Source: Mesorhizobium sophorae (lineage in GTDB: Bacteria; Pseudomonadota; Alphaproteobacteria; Rhizobiales; Rhizobiaceae). From it: a stretch of 64,000 nucleotides of DNA. Positions 8,166-17,106 of this stretch are shown here, piece after piece; position 1 is the stretch's first letter, and each line of letters begins with the position of its first letter. A program made the position numbers and the translations under genes. The stretch lies in NCBI RefSeq assembly GCF_002270415.1, contig NZ_NNRI01000019.1, forward strand, positions 93,607-157,606, read 5' to 3'. The notes beneath the pieces were generated by a model. The model did not search any database. It was not told where the DNA came from and saw only the letters and a list, made by a program, of their open reading frames with translations.

Positions 8166-9527
8166 TCAGGTCTGTAACGTCTTGAATGTTGCGCGCACCT
8201 CATCGGTGAAGATCTTCGGCTGTTCCCAGGCCGCGAAATGGCAGCCCTTGTCTGTGCGGCCGTAATGCAGAAGCTTCGGGAACGCGCGTTCAGTCCAGCT
8301 CTTCGGCGCTGTGTAGATTTCGCTGGGGTTCGCAGTGGCGCCGACAGGAATTGTGATGCCCTTGGCGTCGAAGAAGCCGGCCTTCGCCGTTTGCGAGTGT
8401 TCCCAATAGAGACGTGCCGAGGAGATCGCCGTGTTGGTCAGCCAGTAGAACGTGATGTTGTCGAGGATGTCGTCGCGGGTAAGGCCCTCCGGCTCTCCGT
8501 CGAAGGAGCGGGCGATCAGCGCACAGCTGTCCGCATCGTGATCGAGGATCCACGCCGCCAGGCCGGCCGGTGAATCGACGATCCCGTAGAGCGTTTGCGG
8601 ACGAAGCGCCATTTCGTTGGCGTAGCCCAGGCCGTTCTTGTAGAAGAACGCGACCTGCTCGTAGGCGCGCTTCTCGTCGGGACCGAGATCGGCAGGGGGC
8701 GGGCCGCCAGAGGCAAGCGCCTTCACGATCTCGGGCGGAATGGTCCCCGGCATGTTCGTGTGGATGGCGGCCAGTTCGGGAGGCGCGATCAGCGCCATCT
8801 GTTCGGTGATAAGTGCTCCCCAATCGCCACCCTGCGCGACATACCGGTCATAGCCGAGGCGCTTCATCAGCACGATCCACGCCCGCGCGATGCGCGCTGG
8901 ATCCCATCCGGTTTCGGTTGGCTTGCCGGAAAAACCGTAGCCCGGCATCGACGGGATCACCACGTCGAACGCGTCGGCCTCGGCACCGCCGTGCGCGGTG
9001 GGATTGGTGAGCGGATCGATGATCTTCAGGAGTTCGATGACCGAACCGGGCCAGCCATGCGTGATGATGACGGGCAGGGCGCCCTGATGCTTGGATTTCA
9101 CGTGGATGAAGTGGATGTCGAGGCCGTCGATCTCGGTGACGAAATTCGGCAGCGCCTTCAACCGCGCCTCGCATTTGCTCCAATCATATTCCGTTCCCCA
9201 GTACTTCATGAGCTTCTGCATCGTGGCGAGTTGCACGCCCTGCGTTGGCCCTACCGTCGCCGGGGTGGACCAGATCCGCCGGGAAGCCTCGTCGGATACG
9301 AGCTCGCGCTCGGGCCAGCGCGTAGCGACGATGCGCCGGCGAAGCTCGGTGAGCTCTTCCTGCGGGAAGCTAACGGTGAAGGGGCGGATGCCATCGCTGG
9401 TTGATGCGGCGGCCTTTTGTGACGGGAGCAGGCTCGCGGCGCCTGCGGCGGCGATGCCGACCGCGGCAGTGCCCAAAAGTCGCCGGCGATCCTGGTCGAT
9501 TGTTTCGGAGGTTCTGGTCGTGTCCAT
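8166..9527 (-). CDS. Tat-exported epoxide hydrolase (EHN domain), copy 2
   Basis: A 453-residue protein, first gene of the minus-strand run and nearest the divergent regulator. The N-terminus ETIDQDRRRLLG plus a hydrophobic stretch is a twin-arginine signal, strikingly like the EIDQERRRFFG leader of the hydrolase at 3025-4062. The EHN domain covers about residues 46-155, HGWPGS lies at 157-162, GGDWG has Asp235 as nucleophile, and KGCHFAAWEQPK holds the catalytic His. The ribosome site is AGGAGAG. Both epoxide hydrolases being exported suggests that the substrate is met in the periplasm or envelope. Confidence 0.9.
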   Translation of the reverse strand: MDTTRTSETIDQDRRRLLGTAAVGIAAAGAASLLPSQKAAASTSDGIRPFTVSFPQEELTELRRRIVATRWPERELVSDEASRRIWSTPATVGPTQGVQLATMQKLMKYWGTEYDWSKCEARLKALPNFVTEIDGLDIHFIHVKSKHQGALPVIITHGWPGSVIELLKIIDPLTNPTAHGGAEADAFDVVIPSMPGYGFSGKPTETGWDPARIARAWIVLMKRLGYDRYVAQGGDWGALITEQMALIAPPELAAIHTNMPGTIPPEIVKALASGGPPPADLGPDEKRAYEQVAFFYKNGLGYANEMALRPQTLYGIVDSPAGLAAWILDHDADSCALIARSFDGEPEGLTRDDILDNITFYWLTNTAISSARLYWEHSQTAKAGFFDAKGITIPVGATANPSEIYTAPKSWTERAFPKLLHYGRTDKGCHFAAWEQPKIFTDEVRATFKTLQT

Positions 9528-9677
9528 GTGACTCTCCTGGGGTTGACGGATGCGATTTGCGCTGCTTGACGTACCCCCGGGAGATGGGATTAGCCCGTTA
9601 TGCGTCGTGAGCTCTTGTTAGTCGCTGCCCGCCTGCCGCTTTTTTGAGCAGATAGGAGGCGCGCCAGACAGTGGAGA

Positions 9678-9717
9678 CTCCCTATGGTGCGGGAGCGCTC
9701 CTTGACCTAAGGTAAGG
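9678..9717. promoter_or_regulatory. Two imperfect dyads between divergent epoxide hydrolase and regulator genes
   Basis: The 226-base divergent gap (9528-9753) contains an inverted repeat CTCCC (9678-9682) / GGGAG (9691-9695) and a near-palindrome CCTTGACCTAAGGTAAGG at 9700-9717. They lie 37-76 bases before the regulator start. Spaced dyads of this size are common protein-binding sites, and a regulator often binds its own divergent region. The assignment is inference only. Confidence 0.35.
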
Positions 9718-9753
9718 CGCTGGGTGCAGGCGGCTCCCAAAAGAAGAGACGCC

Positions 9754-12609
9754 ATGACGATAACGCCAAGTCAGGCCAAAGACAGATTGTCGTTTGGCCC
9801 TTTCTATTTGGCTGCGGGTGAAAGGCTCCTGACAAGAGAAGGCGCTCCCGTAGAGTTGGGCTCGCGCGCCCTTGAAATTCTCATCGTGCTGACTTCCGCG
9901 CCGAATGAAGTCGTCAGCAAGAAGGATCTGATGGCGCGCGTTTGGCCCGATGTGGTTGTCGAGGAAGGCAGCCTGCGGTTCCACATGACCGGACTGCGCA
10001 AGGCGCTGGGCGATGGAAAGGATGGCGCGCGTTACATCGCGACGCTTCCGGGGCGCGGCTATTGCTTCGTTGCACCGGTCTCGCGATTAAGCAGCCCACA
10101 CGACGAAGCCCCATTCATCGCCGCCCGGTTTCCGCATGCGAATCTTCCGAACCGCTTGAGCAGAATGGTCGGGCGGGATGAGGACGTTCTCAAGCTGTCG
10201 GCGCAGCTGAATGCTTCGCGGTTCGTCACCATCGTTGGCGCCGGCGGTGTCGGCAAAACCACCGTCGCGATCGCAGTCGGACATCATCTGATCGACGCAT
10301 TTTATGGGGCAGTTCTTTTCGTCGATCTGGGGATGATCGGTGATCCCGGTCTGGTGACGACAGCCGTCGCCTCGATGCTTGGGCTATCCGTTCAAACAGA
10401 AGATGCCACGCCCAACCTGATCGCTTACTTGCGCAACAAGCGGATTCTCTTGATCCTCGATACCTGTGAGCATCTCTTGGATGCGGTGGCGCCTTTGGCA
10501 GCAAGCATTGTCGATGCGGCGTCACAGGTCCACATCCTGGCGACGAGCCGCGAGGTGCTTCGGGTCGAAGGCGAGCATATCTATCGGTTGGATGCGCTTG
10601 CCTATCCGCCCGACGAACCTGGCCTGACGGCGGCCATTGTCCAGACCTTCCCGGCCACCCAACTGTTCGTCGAACGAGCGGCGGCAGGCGGCGCTCGTTT
10701 GGACATCAGCGACGCGGAGGCCCTGCTCATCGCAAGCATCTGTCGAAAGCTCGACGGAGTGGCGCTCTCCATCGAACTGGCGGCCAGGCGCGTCGAATCC
10801 TATGGGCTGCAACAGACCGCCGCACTTCTTGATCAACGCCTGACACTGCTATGGCTCGGTTCGCGGACCGCGCCGCCGCGTCAGCAAACCCTGCAGGCGA
10901 CACTGGACTGGAGCTTTGGGCTCCTGACCGACCTTGAGCGCATAGTGTTGCGCAGGCTCGCTGTATTCGTCGGTCATTTCACGCTCGATGCCGCGCTGGA
11001 GGTGGTGACGAGCGCGACCCTCGATCGATCGACCGTCCTGGGCGCCATGGACAGTCTCGTCGCCAAATCGATTGTGGCGACGCGTCCGGCCGGAGCGATG
11101 ATGCGCTACCGGCTCCTCGATACCACGCGCGCCTACGTTCTCGATATCCGGATCGATGATGCCGAGGCTGCCGATCTGGCAGTGCGCCACGCCGCCTACT
11201 ATCGGAGATGGCTGGAGCAAACAGGGATCGGATGGCCAAAACTCGGGACCGGTGAGGAACGGGCTCCTCACTTCGCCGCCATCAACAATGTCCGGGCTGC
11301 CCTGGAATGGTGCTTCGGCAACAACGGAAACACCGACATCGGCATCGGACTCGCCATCGCTGCCGCGCCGGTTTTCCTGGCGATGTCCTTGTTGCCGGAG
11401 TGTCATCGCTGGTCTGAAAGAGCAATATTGGCTTTCGACGGTACCGCCCTTGGCGGACTTGACGAGATGCATCTTCAGGCAGCTCTCGGCGTATCCTTCA
11501 TGTTCATGCGGGGAGGACGCGACAGGGCGCGCGTAGCCCTGCAGAGAAGCCTGGCGATCGCCGAGGAGCGCGGCGATCCGCTGGATCAGGCGCGTCTGTT
11601 GGGTCCGCTCAACATGTTCCATCTGCGGACGGGCAATTTCGTAACCGCCCTCGAAATTGCAAGACGGTGTTCAGCCACAGCCGCCGGTCTGGAGGATTCG
11701 GTCGCGATTGCGCTTGCACACTCGATCCTGGGTATCTCGCTTCACCTGCGGGGTGACCTAGCGGAAGCGCGCGCCGAGCTGGAGGCGGCGCTCGACCGTG
11801 GGCCGCGCTCTCAGCGGACCACCACGATCTATCTGGGCTTCGAAGGCAAAATCCTGGCCAGGGCAATTCTGGCGAGGAACCTTTGGCTGCAAGGCCATCC
11901 CGATCAAGCCATGGCGCATGCTCGGCAGGCCGTCGAAGAGGCTGCCGCCATGGATCATTCTCTAACGCTGGCGATCGCGTTGATCTGGGCGATATCGGTC
12001 TTCCTGTGGACGGGCGACCTGAAGAGCGCCGAGGCTTACATCGACATGCTCATCGCCCGCGCGGAATCCCATTCCATGACTCCTTACCTGCTGGTCGGTC
12101 GGGGATTCAAAAGCGAAGTAGCGATCCGTCAAGGCGATGCAGAAGGCGGTGTCGAGGGCCTGCAGACGTCTCTTCAGAAGCTGCACGCGGCACCTTACGA
12201 ATTGCTCACAACTCCGCTCAACCTCTCGCTGGTCAGGGGATTGTCCGCAATCGGTCATGTCGATGAAGCAACTGCGCTGATCGACGAGTCGCTTGGCCTC
12301 GTCGAAAAGAACGGCGACCAATTGTACCTCCCGGAGTTGCTGCGGATGAAGGGAAGCCTCCTTCTCCAGTCGCAACGCAACCGCGACGAAGCTGCCGCCT
12401 ACCTCATGCAGGCACTGGAGTTGAGCCGCAGTCAGCACGCACGGGCATGGGAGTTGCGAACCGCAATCGACATGACGACGCTGATGGCCGGGCGAGGGGA
12501 GATCAATAGCGCTCGCGAGCTCTTGCAACCGGTTGCGGCGCATTTTGTGGAGGGGCTGAACACGGCGGATGTCAAGACTGCCGAACACCTGCTGGCGACG
12601 CTCAGGTAG
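9754..12609 (+). CDS. Winged-helix / STAND NTPase / TPR transcriptional regulator (951 aa)
   Basis: The start is ATG 9754 after AAGAGAC. Residues about 10-110 form an OmpR/CadC-type winged-helix DNA-binding domain (LGSRALEILIVL, DLMARVWPDVVVEEGSLRFHM, IATLPGRGYCFVAPV). Residues about 135-420 form an NTPase of the NB-ARC/STAND type: Walker A GAGGVGKTT at 162-170, Walker B-like LLILDTCEHLLD at 232-243, and the motif ILATSREVLRVEGE. The remaining C-terminal half is helical, TPR-like repeats. Such proteins sense a ligand or partner through the repeats and switch with nucleotide state. It diverges from the epoxide hydrolase cluster, the most likely target. Confidence 0.9.
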   Translation: MTITPSQAKDRLSFGPFYLAAGERLLTREGAPVELGSRALEILIVLTSAPNEVVSKKDLMARVWPDVVVEEGSLRFHMTGLRKALGDGKDGARYIATLPGRGYCFVAPVSRLSSPHDEAPFIAARFPHANLPNRLSRMVGRDEDVLKLSAQLNASRFVTIVGAGGVGKTTVAIAVGHHLIDAFYGAVLFVDLGMIGDPGLVTTAVASMLGLSVQTEDATPNLIAYLRNKRILLILDTCEHLLDAVAPLAASIVDAASQVHILATSREVLRVEGEHIYRLDALAYPPDEPGLTAAIVQTFPATQLFVERAAAGGARLDISDAEALLIASICRKLDGVALSIELAARRVESYGLQQTAALLDQRLTLLWLGSRTAPPRQQTLQATLDWSFGLLTDLERIVLRRLAVFVGHFTLDAALEVVTSATLDRSTVLGAMDSLVAKSIVATRPAGAMMRYRLLDTTRAYVLDIRIDDAEAADLAVRHAAYYRRWLEQTGIGWPKLGTGEERAPHFAAINNVRAALEWCFGNNGNTDIGIGLAIAAAPVFLAMSLLPECHRWSERAILAFDGTALGGLDEMHLQAALGVSFMFMRGGRDRARVALQRSLAIAEERGDPLDQARLLGPLNMFHLRTGNFVTALEIARRCSATAAGLEDSVAIALAHSILGISLHLRGDLAEARAELEAALDRGPRSQRTTTIYLGFEGKILARAILARNLWLQGHPDQAMAHARQAVEEAAAMDHSLTLAIALIWAISVFLWTGDLKSAEAYIDMLIARAESHSMTPYLLVGRGFKSEVAIRQGDAEGGVEGLQTSLQKLHAAPYELLTTPLNLSLVRGLSAIGHVDEATALIDESLGLVEKNGDQLYLPELLRMKGSLLLQSQRNRDEAAAYLMQALELSRSQHARAWELRTAIDMTTLMAGRGEINSARELLQPVAAHFVEGLNTADVKTAEHLLATLR

Positions 12610-12831
12610 CACCCTTCAATGCCACCGCCGCCTCTGTCGGCCCAAACAATCTCCATGGAGGGCCGATCTCGCAGACGAGGAGAGAGAACGCGCCACTGTG
12701 CGGGCCGTCTATGCGGCCAAGACCCCGCTCAAGCGCATGCTGATCTGGCTGCCGCGTCCGTGCCCCGTGATTTTGGTATCGCTTGCCCTGCTCGTCGCTT
12801 CCCGACCTTGGCGAGGCTCACCTTAGGGACT

Positions 12832-13446
12832 CTATTTTCCCCAGGACGCCGTGACATTCGCAAGCGCCAAAAACAGCTCGGCTCGGTTGCCGTCCGTTTC
12901 CTTGATAAGGCTGGCATAATCGTTGATTGCGGAATTGTAGCGCTCTGAATCAACGCTGCGAAGATAGGCGAGCTCGTTGAGAGCGCCCAGGGCTGTGCGA
13001 ATAACGTCACCCGGGAAATCGGCTGCGCCGGTTTGTTGGGACGCTTTTGCCCTTAGGAAGACAGGGATGGGAATGGTTGCGTCGCCATCAGTCAGGTTCG
13101 GCAAGTCACGGGCGACATAGGTGGTGTAGCCGTTCGCGCAATAAACCGCCGTGTAGGTCTTTTGATCGGCGTCTAACGCGAGTTCGAATGCGCCCCCCGC
13201 GTCCGAGATCACCGACGCGAGCGGCTTTTCGCCGTAGAGCCCGCAGTCTCCCTCGCTTCCCGTCGGTTCTGAGTTAGGCCACGCTTTCACCGAGGCCACA
13301 ATTGGGTCTCCCGACGCACGTTCAAGCACTCGGCCAGGATGACGATGAGGGTTTGCCGAATGCGCCCCTACGACCGCCCCAAGCAACAACGAAACCGCAG
13401 CTACCGAAAATACAGCCAACACATTCGACCAACGGCGCTCAACCAT
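12832..13446 (-). CDS. Hypothetical membrane-anchored or exported protein
   Basis: A 204-residue protein; the start at ATG 13446 has a strong GGGAGG ribosome site, while the longer upstream reading lacks one and falls in the next gene. Residues 9-27 (LAVFSVAAVSLLLGAVVGA) are a membrane anchor or signal. The middle, with GGAFELALDADQKTYTAVYC, looks like a carboxypeptidase-regulatory or Ig-like beta domain, and the C-terminus is helical. I do not recognise the family. It starts inside the preceding gene (46-base overlap in another frame), so the two are probably translationally coupled. Confidence 0.7.
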   Translation of the reverse strand: MVERRWSNVLAVFSVAAVSLLLGAVVGAHSANPHRHPGRVLERASGDPIVASVKAWPNSEPTGSEGDCGLYGEKPLASVISDAGGAFELALDADQKTYTAVYCANGYTTYVARDLPNLTDGDATIPIPVFLRAKASQQTGAADFPGDVIRTALGALNELAYLRSVDSERYNSAINDYASLIKETDGNRAELFLALANVTASWGK

Positions 13447-14123
13447 ATCAGACCTCCCATGATGTAAATCCACAGTCGCCAAGTGCGAAGATCGCTGGTC
13501 CGGAAAACTTCGGTAGACGGAGGAGAAACTCGAATACCGCTCGCGATTGAGGTTGGAGCCTTGCAATCGACCCTGACCGCCTGTGGTTGCACGAAATCTT
13601 GCAGGAGTAGTTTCGGTGTGGGCGTTGCCATATCGATCTCCTGCGGAAACAGCGCAGGCAATGCGCCAGGTCGCAGATCTTGCCAGTCGCAAATATTCTC
13701 AGCTTTCGCCGGAAGTTGGATGAGGACCTTCTCCACCATCCTGAGGGGCGCATACAAATCGGTCCGGACACTGGAGCCGGCCATTTGCTCGTCGACCCTC
13801 ATTATGAAGCGCTGAGTTTGCAGGCAGGCAAGCAAGACAAATGCGGCGCACACGGCCAAAATGACCGCCCCGGATAGGATCAGCCCCCACGGTGGCGATG
13901 GTTTGGTTGCCTCGCCATAGGTGATCTTTCTAGGGGCGGGCTTCGACCGGGCCGCAAAATACTCTGCCACCTCCCACAGAATTAGAGAGGCTGCCACCCC
14001 TGTCACCAGTAGGCGCCAGAAGAGGAGCGCGTTGGTAAAACTTTCAAACGTTCCAATCAGCGCCACTAGAGAGGCCAAAATACCTCCCCACAGCGCCAAA
14101 TTCTTTTGGATCAACTCCCCCAT
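13401..14123 (-). CDS. Hypothetical multi-pass membrane protein
   Basis: A 240-residue protein. Hydrophobic segments lie at about residues 11-29, 33-50, 79-103 and 216-235 (LWIYIMGGLIWLSAVG), leaving a soluble region of about 110 residues, probably outside the membrane, between the third and fourth. No family is recognised. Its 3' end overlaps the start of the next minus-strand gene by 46 bases, a longer overlap than the usual 1-4 bases, and suggests a two-gene unit with a joint envelope role. Confidence 0.65.
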   Translation of the reverse strand: MGELIQKNLALWGGILASLVALIGTFESFTNALLFWRLLVTGVAASLILWEVAEYFAARSKPAPRKITYGEATKPSPPWGLILSGAVILAVCAAFVLLACLQTQRFIMRVDEQMAGSSVRTDLYAPLRMVEKVLIQLPAKAENICDWQDLRPGALPALFPQEIDMATPTPKLLLQDFVQPQAVRVDCKAPTSIASGIRVSPPSTEVFRTSDLRTWRLWIYIMGGLIWLSAVGRMCWLYFR

Positions 14124-14204
14124 GACGCAACGTTATCCCAACCTAGTACCGGCAACAACAACAAGAATCGGATTTCCTCGCTTGCCTGATTGCCGAGCAG
14201 CACC

Positions 14205-14296
14205 TTCGTGATGGCCTTCACCGGCCCGAGCAGGACCGATCCGTCCGGCATGCGGGCGTCGACCGGAATGGCCCGGCGGTTGGCCGTCGCCACCAT
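14205..14296 (-). pseudogene. Displaced 3'-end fragment of L,D-transpeptidase gene
   Basis: These 92 bases match 17837-17928 at 85 positions (my manual alignment). They encode the last part of the L,D-transpeptidase, VATANRRAIPVDARMPDGS and LLGPVKAIT, in the same orientation as the intact gene. There is no upstream gene body, so this is only a 3' fragment. It and the intact 3' end form direct repeats around the 14.3-17.8 kb island. Confidence 0.85.
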
Positions 14297-14578
14297 CTAC
14301 GGCCCGGAGTGGCCCGATCAGATGATGCGAGCCATCGTCAATGACGGCGCACGTGCGGCGCTGGAGCGGGAGGCCGAAGCCACCAGGGATGCGGAGGCCA
14401 GTTCATCGGCCCTACCATCCTCAACGGCCAGACAATCCCGGAGCAAGCATGCGTGACGGCCGGACAAAGCGCCGGCAACATCGACGAAGTTCGGCCGGCG
14501 GGCGAGGCAGTCCGGCGCATGACGGCCGAGGCAAAGTCAATGCTCCGCCATCTGACCAGCATGGCGGAGGCCGCCTAG
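14295..14578 (+). pseudogene. Nitronate monooxygenase C-terminal remnant with frameshift
   Basis: One frame from 14295 reads IYGPEWPDQMMRAIVND and then loses similarity. A second frame from 14402 reads FIGPTILNGQTIPEQ, TAGQSAGNIDEVRPAGEAV and ends at TAG 14576-14578. Together they fit the C-terminal third of nitronate monooxygenase-type flavin oxidoreductases (WP-x-RALVN, then IG-x-T-GGQ, then AGQSAG-x-I and PA-EIV). The frame change and the missing FMN-binding N-terminus mark it as broken. The family assignment is from memory. Confidence 0.6.
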
Positions 14579-14643
14579 CGCGCGGCCTTCACCGATCTCT
14601 TGCAAAGATCATCCCGGCAGTGTGAGCGCCCTTGGCTGAGCGA

Positions 14644-16188
14644 TCAGCTACGTCGTGCAAACGCGCCGATGCTGTTAAGCAGCGGCTGTTGGTCCCCGAC
14701 CCAGAACCAGTGATCATTGCCGGCAACCTCAATGAACTTCGCGCCTGGGATGTTGGCCGCGAGGAAGCGCCCGGCTTCGATGCGAACGGCGCGGTCGCCG
14801 GAGCGGTGCAGAACCATCGTCCTTGCCGAAACCTTTGCAAGGAAATGACGGACATCGGTATCACGCAGCGCTTCCAGGAGGCCCGCGACCGCGCCGGGAC
14901 TGGAGGCTGCCCTGAGCAACCCAGCCCACCAGGCCTGCGCCTGGCGGTCTGCGGCCAGGCTGGGGGCGAAAGTTTCGATTTCCGCCGGGCCACCCCAACT
15001 GGCGAGCAGTCGTGGCTTCCACAGATCGTATTGCGCGACGGTCAGGGCAAAAGGATAGTCGGGTGCGCGGCTGCCTTTCGCAAGGGAACCCCACAGAACA
15101 AGACCGATCAGGCGATCGGGGTGGTTTACGGCAAAACGGACACAACCCGGCCCACCTTCTGACGCGCCGATGAGCAAGGCCCTACGGCTACTGGCCGCGT
15201 TCATGACCGCCAGAATATCCTGCGCCGTCGCTTCGACAGTCGGGCGGGCACCGACACGGTCGGAAAGTCCCATGCCTCGCCGGTCGAAAAGGATCAGGCG
15301 GCCGAGACGCGAAACCGCGGTGATCCAGGCGCGGCAGCTTCTGTCTTCCCAGATCCGCTCGACATGCGAAATGAAGCCCGGAACAAGCACGATATCCATC
15401 GGACCGCTGCCAACGATCTGATAGGCGATATGGATGCCGTCCACCTCGACATAGCGCGTTCTGGGCACGTCCGGGGCGGCATCGTGAGATGGCTCACGCA
15501 GCAGGGCAAGCGTGGCTGGGTCCGGCGCTATGCCGAGTTCTTCCCGCAGCAACCGAACACAGGTGTCCCTTTGGCGCTCGGCTGCCGCCCTGTCCCCGGC
15601 CGCCAGGTGGGCACGGATCAGGTGACGGTGCGCACTTTCACTCAAAGGGTCCAGTCCCGTCAGGCGCGTCGCATGCACGACCGCGCTGCGAGGCTCACCG
15701 GCGGCGATCTTCGCTTCGATGAGCCGCTCCAGCGCCTGCACGAGCCGGCTGCGCAGGGCCTCGCGCCTGAAGAAGACCCATTCCTCGAATTCCGGACAAT
15801 CAGGGACGGAGAAGCCGGCGAGATAGTCGCCCTTAAGCATGTCGGCTGCCTCGTCGAGAGGACCGACATTGCAGGCATGCTCGAAGACCTTGGAGTCGAC
15901 CTCAACGGACAGCGCCGGGTGCAGGCTTAGGGATGTTCCGCTGGTAGCGATAACCTCGCTGCCGAACGCGATGCGGATTTTATACAGCGTGCGCCGAAGG
16001 CGTGCGCGTGCGGCTTCCTCGTCGGTTTCGGGCCATAGAAGCGTGGCTGCGACCTCACGCGCCACAGGCCCGGCGGACTCGGCGAGGTAGACGAGAAGCG
16101 CTGTCGCCTTGCGCAAGGCAAGTTCCACCCGCCGCCCGTTCAGACGGAACTCAGGAAAACCCAGAAGTCGGAACTCCAATCGCTCCAT
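14644..16188 (-). CDS. BTAD/SARP-type regulator fused to an alpha/beta hydrolase
   Basis: A 514-residue protein. The N-terminal 95 residues are a winged-helix region (MERLEFRLLGFPEFRLNG, ATLLWPETDEEAARARLRR). Residues about 100-235 are a bacterial transcriptional activation domain of helical repeats (DYLAGFSVPDCPEFEEWV, SAHRHLIRAHLAAGDRAAA). Residues about 245-514 are an alpha/beta hydrolase: IVLVPGFISH, DRRGMGLSD, GASEGG with Ser343 as nucleophile, HRSGDRAV and AGNDHWFW for the Asp and His. The hydrolase triad looks complete, so it may bind or cleave the signal that controls the regulator. A GTG at 16242 is an alternative start. It is divergent from the hydrolase gene at 16297. Confidence 0.85.
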   Translation of the reverse strand: MERLEFRLLGFPEFRLNGRRVELALRKATALLVYLAESAGPVAREVAATLLWPETDEEAARARLRRTLYKIRIAFGSEVIATSGTSLSLHPALSVEVDSKVFEHACNVGPLDEAADMLKGDYLAGFSVPDCPEFEEWVFFRREALRSRLVQALERLIEAKIAAGEPRSAVVHATRLTGLDPLSESAHRHLIRAHLAAGDRAAAERQRDTCVRLLREELGIAPDPATLALLREPSHDAAPDVPRTRYVEVDGIHIAYQIVGSGPMDIVLVPGFISHVERIWEDRSCRAWITAVSRLGRLILFDRRGMGLSDRVGARPTVEATAQDILAVMNAASSRRALLIGASEGGPGCVRFAVNHPDRLIGLVLWGSLAKGSRAPDYPFALTVAQYDLWKPRLLASWGGPAEIETFAPSLAADRQAQAWWAGLLRAASSPGAVAGLLEALRDTDVRHFLAKVSARTMVLHRSGDRAVRIEAGRFLAANIPGAKFIEVAGNDHWFWVGDQQPLLNSIGAFARRS

Positions 16189-16296
16189 CGATCCGTATGC
16201 GGCCGCGCGGGGACGTTGAGGGGACGCCGGCCTTCTATCCACCCCAGGAGGTCGGGCCGATTGGGCCCAATCAGGAGACTTCCCTTGGAGCGAGAA

Positions 16297-17103
16297 ATGT
16301 TACCGGTCAATACTCTCACCTGTCATCGCACGTCCGAGGCTGTTGCCAGGGACGGCATCTCCATCGCCTACCAGGATCTGGGTCGCGGCGAGCCGCTCGT
16401 ACTGCTGCATGGCGTGACGGAAAACAGCGAGTCCTGGTACGAGGCGGGTTACGTCGACCAGCTGCTGCGGCGCGGGCGCCGGCTGATCCTCATCGATTGC
16501 CGCGGCCATGGCCGGAGCGGAAAGCCTCACAACCCGATTGCCTATTCCGGGCTCAGGCGGGCAGCAGATGTCGTTGCCGTGCTCGACAGTGCCGGCGTCC
16601 AGCATGCTGCACTGATGGGACATTCAATGGGCGGCGTGGTCGCGCTGGCCGTGGCTCTCTACCACCCGGACCGCGTCAGCGCGCTGATCGTCAATGGCGC
16701 GCATCCGTACGCGGAGGATCTCACCTCCCTCCGAGCTGCGCTCAAGAATGACTTCGAGACCTGGCTCGCCTCCTTGACGCAACTGGCCCCCGACCTTTCG
16801 CAGGCCGCAAGCCGGCGGATCAGGGCCAACGATCTCACCGCTGTTCGAGCAAGCCTTGCCAGGGACAGGCTGGATTTCTCGGCGGCCTTCGCGGGGCTGG
16901 GGATACCGGTGTTGACAATCAGCGGCACGCTCGATCCCCGTTGCGAGCCCGTCCGGAATTTCGCGGAACTGGCGGGCGGCGAGTTTCTGCCGCTCGCGGG
17001 CAAGAACCATGTCACCGCCTTCCTCGATGTCGACACCGTGACGCCGGTGGTCGACGCTTTTCTGGACCGTGTCGGTGCTCAGAGCACAAGGCAAGGAGAC
17101 TAA
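16297..17103 (+). CDS. Alpha/beta hydrolase
   Basis: A 268-residue protein; ATG 16297 follows GGAG. It has LVLLHGVTEN, DCRGHGRSGKP, GHSMGG with Ser110 as nucleophile, ISGTLDPRCEP (Asp) and GKNHVTAF (His), a complete Ser-His-Asp triad of the lipase/esterase type. It lies 108 bases from the divergent hydrolase-fused regulator and 3 bases before the methyltransferase gene, so it forms an operon with the latter. The substrate is unknown. It differs from the cluster at 3-9.5 kb in having a Ser, not Asp, nucleophile. Confidence 0.87.
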   Translation: MLPVNTLTCHRTSEAVARDGISIAYQDLGRGEPLVLLHGVTENSESWYEAGYVDQLLRRGRRLILIDCRGHGRSGKPHNPIAYSGLRRAADVVAVLDSAGVQHAALMGHSMGGVVALAVALYHPDRVSALIVNGAHPYAEDLTSLRAALKNDFETWLASLTQLAPDLSQAASRRIRANDLTAVRASLARDRLDFSAAFAGLGIPVLTISGTLDPRCEPVRNFAELAGGEFLPLAGKNHVTAFLDVDTVTPVVDAFLDRVGAQSTRQGD

Positions 17104-17106
17104 GTC

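Noticed and set aside
12610..12831. Possible short genes after the large regulator
   Set aside because: Frames are short and overlap each other with no ribosome site or family signal; treated as intergenic.
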